Below the pieces are notes generated by a model. It made no database searches and was not told the DNA's origin. It saw only the letters and a program-made list of their open reading frames with translations. Of a stretch of 64,000 bases of DNA, positions 58,617 to 64,000 are shown one piece after another (within the stretch, counting starts at the first letter, position 1; every line of letters begins with the position of its first letter). Made by a program: the position numbers and the translations under genes. Source of the stretch: Silvania confinis (GTDB lineage Bacteria; Pseudomonadota; Gammaproteobacteria; Enterobacterales; Enterobacteriaceae); assembly GCF_025564085.1 (NCBI RefSeq), contig NZ_JAMGZJ010000076.1:1-64000 (forward strand), given 5' to 3'.

Positions 58617-59870
58617 TTAATGTGATGAAGGTTGTTCTGCTACGTTCAGCGTCCGGGTGCCGCGCCATTTGCTCTGACAGGCCGACAGCGTAAAGGCAGA
58701 GATAACCGTAAAGGTCAGCGCCGTTGCGCCCATGATGATATAGGTCTGCTCGAAGCCGATGCGGTCATACATATAACCCGCCGGGGATGACACCACCACG
58801 TTGCCGACATACAGCATCGCCTGATAGCCCAATAAATACATGGTGGCGTTAACGCGTTTATCGAAATGCTCGGCGATATATTTAAATACCGATACCAGCA
58901 GCAGACATATTTCCAGGCCGTAAAGCGGTTTCAACACCGAAATTAACAGATGGGAATCGCACATCCCGGAAATAATCAGTCGTGCACCGACAATCAGGCC
59001 GACGATTAATAACCCGCGCTTAGCACCTATAAAGTTGACGAACAGCGGGATCACCATATACATCACGAATTCCATGCCAGACTGGACGGTACCCAGATAG
59101 CCAAACACCGCATTGCCCTGATGAATATCGTCGAAGAAGGTGACGAAATAGCGGGAGAATTGCTGTTCGGCGATAAACATCATCCACGCCACCCCCGCTA
59201 CGTACAGGCAGAAGGCCCAGAACTTGCGGCTGCGCAGCAGAGCGTAGACGTCTGACGGGGCGATTTTGTCTTTGGTCAGCACCTCGTCAGCATGAACGGA
59301 GTTAGTGTTCACTTTCAGGTTTAACAGGACGATCAGCATGATGACCGAGGCCACGCTGCCCATAATAAAGTTGTACGACGGTGAGAGGTTAAACAGCAGG
59401 CCCGAGAACGAGGACGCCACCGCCCAGCCCAGCGATCCCCACATGCGGATCTGGCCAAACTCCATGCCATTAAGGCGGCTGAAGCGATCGGAATAGGACT
59501 CGCACGCCGCCACGCCCGCATACCAGGCAAAGCTTAAATAGAGCGCGCCGATAATAATCCCCAGTAAGGTGTTGGACATTAACAGCGGCTGGTAAACATA
59601 GATAAAGAACGGGGCCATCAGGGCCGACATCGCCACCACGAAATAGAGCAGATATTTGCTCATGCCGATCTTATCCAGAATATAGCCGTAGATCGGTTTC
59701 AGGATCACCGAGAAGATGCCGTTCACCGCAAATACAGTGCCAATCACCGAGCCGCTGAGATTGGCTTTTTGTCCGAGCCAGATGGCCAACAGGCCAATAC
59801 TGGCGGACCAGGTAAAGAAATAGAGAAAAATAAAACTGCTGATTTTGTAATATTCAGTTTTGTTACTCAT
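58617..59870 (-). CDS. MFS oligosaccharide:H+ symporter (LacY family)
   Basis: A 417-residue, 12-helix transporter of the oligosaccharide:H+ symporter branch with LacY, RafB and CscB. Glu in AACESY and Arg in GQIRMWGSLGWA are 18 residues apart, the spacing of LacY Glu126 and Arg144, which bind sugar. It likely imports the uronide oligosaccharide cleaved by the GH88 enzyme. GAGG precedes the ATG. It lies 30 bases after the DUF2264 gene and 28 before GH88. Confidence 0.85.
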   Translation of the reverse strand: MSNKTEYYKISSFIFLYFFTWSASIGLLAIWLGQKANLSGSVIGTVFAVNGIFSVILKPIYGYILDKIGMSKYLLYFVVAMSALMAPFFIYVYQPLLMSNTLLGIIIGALYLSFAWYAGVAACESYSDRFSRLNGMEFGQIRMWGSLGWAVASSFSGLLFNLSPSYNFIMGSVASVIMLIVLLNLKVNTNSVHADEVLTKDKIAPSDVYALLRSRKFWAFCLYVAGVAWMMFIAEQQFSRYFVTFFDDIHQGNAVFGYLGTVQSGMEFVMYMVIPLFVNFIGAKRGLLIVGLIVGARLIISGMCDSHLLISVLKPLYGLEICLLLVSVFKYIAEHFDKRVNATMYLLGYQAMLYVGNVVVSSPAGYMYDRIGFEQTYIIMGATALTFTVISAFTLSACQSKWRGTRTLNVAEQPSSH

Positions 59871-59900
59871 ACCATCCTCGCCGATATTCAGGTCCAGGGC

Positions 59901-61709
59901 TTATAAAAAGAACGACAGCTGACGTTCGCTTCCAGGCTGATGAATAACGGCCTGGTTATTGTTGATTTCGAGCTGCGGGCTTACCGCCGATTGACTCGCA
60001 TTCGCGCAGGCCATCACCGCGCAGCACAGCCAGCTTTCCCCTTGCGGGAGCGTGGTGGTGAGCACCGGTATTGAGGCACATTCTGCAAACATGATGCTGC
60101 TGTTCGGCGGGGTGACGATGCTGTCAGGCTCGCGGGTAATGGCCGGTGAGAGATCGACGATCGCGCTACTGCCGTTGGCGGCGTTCAGCCAGCTGCCGCG
60201 CCTGAGCCGCTGATGCTCGGTTTTGGTAACCGCAAAACCCCCCTCAACCGTTTGCAGGGTGCGGGCACTGTTGATGCGGTGCAGGCGCAGATGCCACTCG
60301 CCGAACGGCACCAGCCAGGTGTCAATCGTGACGTCCTGCCACGGCGACCAGCGCGAGAAGATGTAGTTTTCATCCACCCTCACCTGCTCGCACTCACGGC
60401 GGCCGCGGAAGTAGTTATCGCCATCTGCCAGCAGCAGCATCGAGTCGCAGGCGGCGTGCTTAATACCAAAGCGCCCGCGCTCGATGGTGAAACCAAAGCG
60501 GCTGGAGTAGGCAAATTTGGTGTATTTCGCCTCGGTGTTGACGTAGTTGTTCAGCTCCAGCTGTCCGGCGGTGAGCATGGTCACGTGGTCAGCCTGCATC
60601 AGGATCTGCTGGGCGTGCGGGATCACGCGCTTTTCGGCCAGCGCTGGCAGCGGTTGTTCTTGTGCCTGCCAGAACGGATGCGTGTCCGGCAGCGCCAGGA
60701 TCAGGTAGGTTTTCAGCGCCCAGTACGGCGAGCCCGGCGAGTTGTAGTCCTCACACATCGCCAGATTTGGGTAAGCAAAGCCGAGGGTTAGAATCCCGTC
60801 GCGATCGGTAATCGGCTGCTGCTGCCACCAGCGCAGATGACGGAGGATCACCCCTTTCACAATCCCCGGGGTGAAGACATCCAGCCCGGAAAAGGCCACC
60901 GCGCTCCAGAAGGCAACCATTGCAAAGCGATAGGTCAGGCTACGACCAAACGGCACCGAGGCACCGTCGGCAGCAGACAGGTAAATAAAGTCTTCGGCGA
61001 ACTGGCGCGAACGCTGGCGCAGGATGTTAGCGCGCGCCTCATCGCCGCTCAGGGTGGCGTAGATCAACCCATAGAAGTGAAACGCCATCGAGATGTAATA
61101 ATCTTTCGGACGGCCCACACCGTCGGAATACCAGCCATCGCCCAGGTAGTAGGCGTCGATCATCGCAAAGCGACGGTCGATGGCCTGCTGGTCGTAGGGC
61201 AAACCGGCGCGCTTAAAGCCGAGCTGGACCATGATGGCGAAGTAGTTCCAGTTGCTGTCCGGCATCTGCGCATCAGTGATTTGGTTCAGCCACGCGTGCA
61301 GGTTGGCGAGTTCCGGTTCGCTAAAGTGCGCCGTGAGCTTGTCCTGCAGCAGCGTCAGCCCCAGGCCATAGGCCGCCATCTCCACCAGCCGCTGATCGTA
61401 AGGCTGGGTTTCACCCCAGTAGCCCGGGCTTTGTGGATCGGTACCGATTTTGATCGCCGCGAGGTATTTGTCGCTGTACGGCGTGCTGTCGCCCGCCGCC
61501 ATCAGCGGAAACAGGCCCCACAGCACCCGGGATAATCCTTCCATTTGCGCCACGTCGGTGGCGTAGTGCGCGCAGGTATCGCCCAGCGAAAAGCGGGAAC
61601 TGCCCGCCGGAAACTGCCGGTCTACCGCCGCCAGCAGGGTGTTCAGGGCCGCCACCAGATCCTGACGGGTAGACAACGGATTTGATTTTTCTTTCTGTGC
61701 CGCCAACAT
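59901..61709 (-). CDS. DUF2264 family protein, probable glycosidase
   Basis: A 602-residue DUF2264 protein. The N-terminal (alpha/alpha)-toroid region includes SNWNYFAIMVQLGFKRAG and DGWYSDGVGRPKDYY, and a beta-rich C-terminal part follows. Members of this family have, to my knowledge, been tied to beta-glucuronidase activity (CAZy GH154), so action on uronic-acid glycans is plausible. No signal peptide is present. ATG 61709 (MLAAQKEKSN) has GAGGA seven bases upstream; the frame opens at 61844 without a good site. It heads the operon with the MFS and GH88 genes and is divergent from an AraC gene. Confidence 0.75.
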   Translation of the reverse strand: MLAAQKEKSNPLSTRQDLVAALNTLLAAVDRQFPAGSSRFSLGDTCAHYATDVAQMEGLSRVLWGLFPLMAAGDSTPYSDKYLAAIKIGTDPQSPGYWGETQPYDQRLVEMAAYGLGLTLLQDKLTAHFSEPELANLHAWLNQITDAQMPDSNWNYFAIMVQLGFKRAGLPYDQQAIDRRFAMIDAYYLGDGWYSDGVGRPKDYYISMAFHFYGLIYATLSGDEARANILRQRSRQFAEDFIYLSAADGASVPFGRSLTYRFAMVAFWSAVAFSGLDVFTPGIVKGVILRHLRWWQQQPITDRDGILTLGFAYPNLAMCEDYNSPGSPYWALKTYLILALPDTHPFWQAQEQPLPALAEKRVIPHAQQILMQADHVTMLTAGQLELNNYVNTEAKYTKFAYSSRFGFTIERGRFGIKHAACDSMLLLADGDNYFRGRRECEQVRVDENYIFSRWSPWQDVTIDTWLVPFGEWHLRLHRINSARTLQTVEGGFAVTKTEHQRLRRGSWLNAANGSSAIVDLSPAITREPDSIVTPPNSSIMFAECASIPVLTTTLPQGESWLCCAVMACANASQSAVSPQLEINNNQAVIHQPGSERQLSFFL

Positions 61710-61875
61710 GCGCTCGTCCTCGTAATCAACTGCGGCAAAGAATAGTGAATCAGCAAGGGGCAGAAATGTTAGCCCGGTCACACGCGTGAGAGATGAATAA
61801 ACCGGCAATTGAGGAAATTTAAAAAGGTGGTTTATAAAGGGCAAGGGAAAGGGAAAAGTTGAGTTTTATTGCACT

Positions 61876-62730
61876 ATGCGCCACACGCCAACTGCGGAAC
61901 ATCTTGAACTTATAACGCTGAATGACACCCTCGTGTCGTTCAGCCGCCTGTTCGCCAACACCGTGCGTTATCACCACTGGCACCAGTGCCTGGAGATCCT
62001 GTACGTCGAAGAGGGCTTTGGCATCGCGATTGTCGATAACCGCCACTACACCATGCGCCCGGGTCGGCTGTTTTTCTTTCCCCCCTTTACCCTGCACAAG
62101 GTGATGGTCGATCCCCAGGCCGAAGCGAACTACCGGCGCACCATCATTCACCTCGACCAGCATGCGGTGCTGAAGGCATTACGTGATTTTCCCCAGACCC
62201 AGCAGCGGCTGCAAAAGCTGTCTCAGCGCGGAGGAGAAGCGTGGGTGGCGGATATGGCCCACTGCCATGGCCATCTCAATCATCTGTTTAGCTGCTATCA
62301 GCCGCCGATGAACAGCGAGCAGGTGGCCGGTCTGCTGATCGGCCTGTTTGCCATGCTGCCGCACGATGATAAAGGGCAAACCGGTAACAGTCAGGGGATC
62401 GCCAGCCAGGTGATGTTCTGGCTCGATGAGCACTACCGGCAGAAATTCAGCCTCGATGCGTTGGCAGGTGAACTGGGGAAATCGCGCAGCTACGTGTCGC
62501 GAAAGTTCCATGCAGAAACGGGCGAGAAAATTCACGATTATCTGAATACGCTGCGGCTGCGCAAAGCCTGCGAAAGCCTGCTGCACTCTGATGCCAGCGT
62601 GCGCGACATCGCCGCGCGGGTGGGGTTTTCGGATGTGACGTACTTTATCAGCGCCTTCAAAAAGGGCATCGGCGAGACGCCCTTACAGTACCGGAAGAAT
62701 CACCTAAGCACTCTTCTTCCCCGGCTTTAA
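61876..62730 (+). CDS. AraC-family regulator of the uronide locus
   Basis: A 284-residue AraC/XylS regulator. An N-terminal cupin sensing domain (about 20-100, with YHHWHQCLEILYVEEG and FFPPFTLHK) precedes two C-terminal HTH motifs, FSLDALAGELGKSRSYVSRK and the segment ASVRDIAARVGFSDVTYFIS. It is divergent from the DUF2264 operon with 166 bases between starts and likely activates it with the imported sugar as signal. Its end overlaps the convergent RpiR gene by 27 bases. Confidence 0.85.
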   Translation: MRHTPTAEHLELITLNDTLVSFSRLFANTVRYHHWHQCLEILYVEEGFGIAIVDNRHYTMRPGRLFFFPPFTLHKVMVDPQAEANYRRTIIHLDQHAVLKALRDFPQTQQRLQKLSQRGGEAWVADMAHCHGHLNHLFSCYQPPMNSEQVAGLLIGLFAMLPHDDKGQTGNSQGIASQVMFWLDEHYRQKFSLDALAGELGKSRSYVSRKFHAETGEKIHDYLNTLRLRKACESLLHSDASVRDIAARVGFSDVTYFISAFKKGIGETPLQYRKNHLSTLLPRL

Positions 62731-63591
62731 GCCGCGATGGAATTCATTGATACGCTTGATGGATTTAATACTGCGCTGCGGCGCAGTGGACGCCACCGAC
62801 AGTACGATCATCTCCAGGCACAACAGCACCGTTCCGTGCAGCGGGATTTTGCCTTTTTCGCCGCCGCGCGGCACGTGGATCACCACGTTCGCTTCTTTGC
62901 TAAAGCGGGAATCCAGCGCGTTGGTCAGCAGTATGGTCGGAATGCCCAGCCGCTTCGCCTCACGTAGCGTCGTTTGCCCCTCGCGATGGGCGGATTTCTG
63001 CGCCATCATCACCAGCACGTCGCCGCGCTGTAGGGCAATAAGTTGCTCAGCCAACCCGATCCCGGTGCGGTTGAGCGGTGTGGCGGGCAGCCCCATGCGG
63101 CTGAACATGCGGGCGGTGTATTCCGCCAGAACCCCCGACGCGCCAATGCCAAAAATGGCCACCTGACGCGCTTCGCTCAGCAATGCCACCGCCTGCGCCA
63201 TCGCGTAACGATTGCCCGGCTCAGACAACACCTCGCAGGTGTGCTGATGGCCTTCCAGCACAAAATCGATGCTGGAGTTGACGTCGCTGGTCAGAATATT
63301 GACCGTGGTGGAGATCTTTTCGCTGGAGCTGACCGCCGGGCCAAACCAGTGCTCCAGCGTTTGCTTCAGATCGCGCAGCCCGGCAAACCCCAGCGCCTGG
63401 ATGGCCCGCACCACGGTGGCATCGGAGGTTTTAAGCTGCCCGGCAATTTCCATCGCCGTTTGCTCCATCACCGCTTCGCGGTTCTCATTGATGTACGTGG
63501 CGACCTGATTCAGGCGCGGCGTCAGCTGGTGCGCGCGGGCGCGAAAGCGATCGCCATACACATCCACGCGCGATTTATCTTTGCGGATCAT
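62704..63591 (-). CDS. RpiR/MurR-family regulator
   Basis: A 295-residue RpiR-type regulator. An N-terminal HTH_6 domain (about 15-90, with METAMEIAGQL-like MEQTAMEIAGQL and SDATVVRAIQALGF) precedes a SIS sugar-phosphate-binding domain (about 120-270, with IFGIGASGVLAEYTARMF). Members sense sugar phosphates and control sugar or aminosugar genes. It overlaps the upstream binding-protein gene by four bases, an unexpected partner for a siderophore gene. Its target is unknown. Confidence 0.85.
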   Translation of the reverse strand: MIRKDKSRVDVYGDRFRARAHQLTPRLNQVATYINENREAVMEQTAMEIAGQLKTSDATVVRAIQALGFAGLRDLKQTLEHWFGPAVSSSEKISTTVNILTSDVNSSIDFVLEGHQHTCEVLSEPGNRYAMAQAVALLSEARQVAIFGIGASGVLAEYTARMFSRMGLPATPLNRTGIGLAEQLIALQRGDVLVMMAQKSAHREGQTTLREAKRLGIPTILLTNALDSRFSKEANVVIHVPRGGEKGKIPLHGTVLLCLEMIVLSVASTAPQRSIKSIKRINEFHRGLKPGKKSA

Positions 63592-64000
63592 TTCGCCTCC
63601 GGCAGCGGACGGCCTGCGATCTGCGATTGCACCTGCGCCGCCATTAAGCCCAGCGAGGCGAAGGAGTTGGAGATCGCCTCTTCACGCGAGATCAGCACGT
63701 AATGTCCGGTGCGGCAGGCGTTGAGGAACTGGCACCAGCCGGGCATTACCGCCTCCATCGCCGCCAGCTCGTCCTGCGGCTTGCCGCCGGTATCGCCGCG
63801 CCAGGTGGCGAAGACAAAATCAGCGTCCAGCTCCGGCAGGCGCTCGGCGCTCACGTCGATCCGCCCGCCTTCCGGGATGCTATCGATCAGCGGCGGGAAG
63901 GTAAATCCGGCGTCACGTAGCACCCGGCCCAGCGAATGGTAGCTGTGCATGGCGGTGATTTTTCCCTGGTTGGCCTGAATCACGGAGACGGAGATCTTGC
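63588..64000 (-). CDS. periplasmic siderophore-binding protein, partial (C-terminal part)
   Basis: The C-terminal 136 or so residues of a type-III periplasmic binding protein (FepB/FhuD-like, Peripla_BP_2), with SYHSLGRVLRDAGF and RLPELDADFVFATW. The frame continues past the window edge (KISVSVIQANQGK reads in frame upstream), so the start is missing and coordinates are partial. Such proteins deliver ferric siderophores or haem to an ABC importer. It is coupled to the RpiR gene by a four-base overlap. Confidence 0.75.
   Translation of the reverse strand, partial: KISVSVIQANQGKITAMHSYHSLGRVLRDAGFTFPPLIDSIPEGGRIDVSAERLPELDADFVFATWRGDTGGKPQDELAAMEAVMPGWCQFLNACRTGHYVLISREEAISNSFASLGLMAAQVQSQIAGRPLPEAK

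Overview
The window is a 64-kb piece of enterobacterial chromosome. Its backbone keeps the Escherichia coli speC to ygiN order (yggN-yggL-trmB / mutY-yggX-mltC-nupG / speC / yqgA-pheV ... yghU ... yghX / yghZ / yqhA ... yghA / exbBD / metC-yghB / yqhC / yqhD-dkgA / ygiQ / ftsP-plsC-parC / ygiW / qseBC-mdaB-ygiN). Proteins are close to E. coli in length and sequence, but gene content between anchors differs and the bases look GC-rich. An Enterobacter, Lelliottia, Leclercia or similar Enterobacteriaceae member is the best guess; the species cannot be fixed by eye. No gene of the conserved backbone looks frameshifted.

Layout. (1) 1-9.6 kb: conserved DNA repair, tRNA modification, nucleoside uptake and polyamine genes, ending at tRNA-Phe (pheV). 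(2) 9.7-26.6 kb: accessory DNA between pheV and yghU, holding a HipBA toxin-antitoxin pair, an NsrR-type DUF1971 gene, an alpha/beta-hydrolase lipoprotein, an autotransporter, yjdF, late cobalamin genes (cbiP-cobU-cobS-cobC-cobT) and an oligopeptide-type ABC transporter. (3) 26.8-34.3 kb: yghU, a PAS-GGDEF gene translationally coupled to an orphan FucR-like regulator, a chemoreceptor with a sigma-28-like promoter, and a second autotransporter. (4) 34.3-57.4 kb: conserved genes, interrupted by three unrecognised small genes at 37-38.4 kb. (5) 57.4-64 kb: a sugar locus (GH88 unsaturated uronidase, LacY-type symporter, DUF2264 protein, divergent AraC regulator), then an RpiR regulator and the end of a siderophore-binding-protein gene cut by the window edge.

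How the parts work together. CbiP, CobU, CobS, CobC and CobT cover amidation to cobyric acid, the GDP-activated intermediate and nucleotide-loop assembly; corrin-ring genes are not here. The GH88-MFS-DUF2264 operon reads as uptake and intracellular hydrolysis of unsaturated uronide oligosaccharides, with no lyase in view. ExbBD (Fur-like box), metC (MetJ-like boxes), qseBC/ygiW (QseB-like box), yqhD (AraC-type direct repeats) and the DUF1971 gene (NsrR-like palindrome) each have a recognisable control site.

The least explained parts are the three-gene unknown locus at 36960-38416, the structured speC leader with a 24-codon upstream ORF, and the joining of an oligopeptide-type transporter to late cobalamin genes. 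No CRISPR array, prophage or complete insertion sequence was seen.
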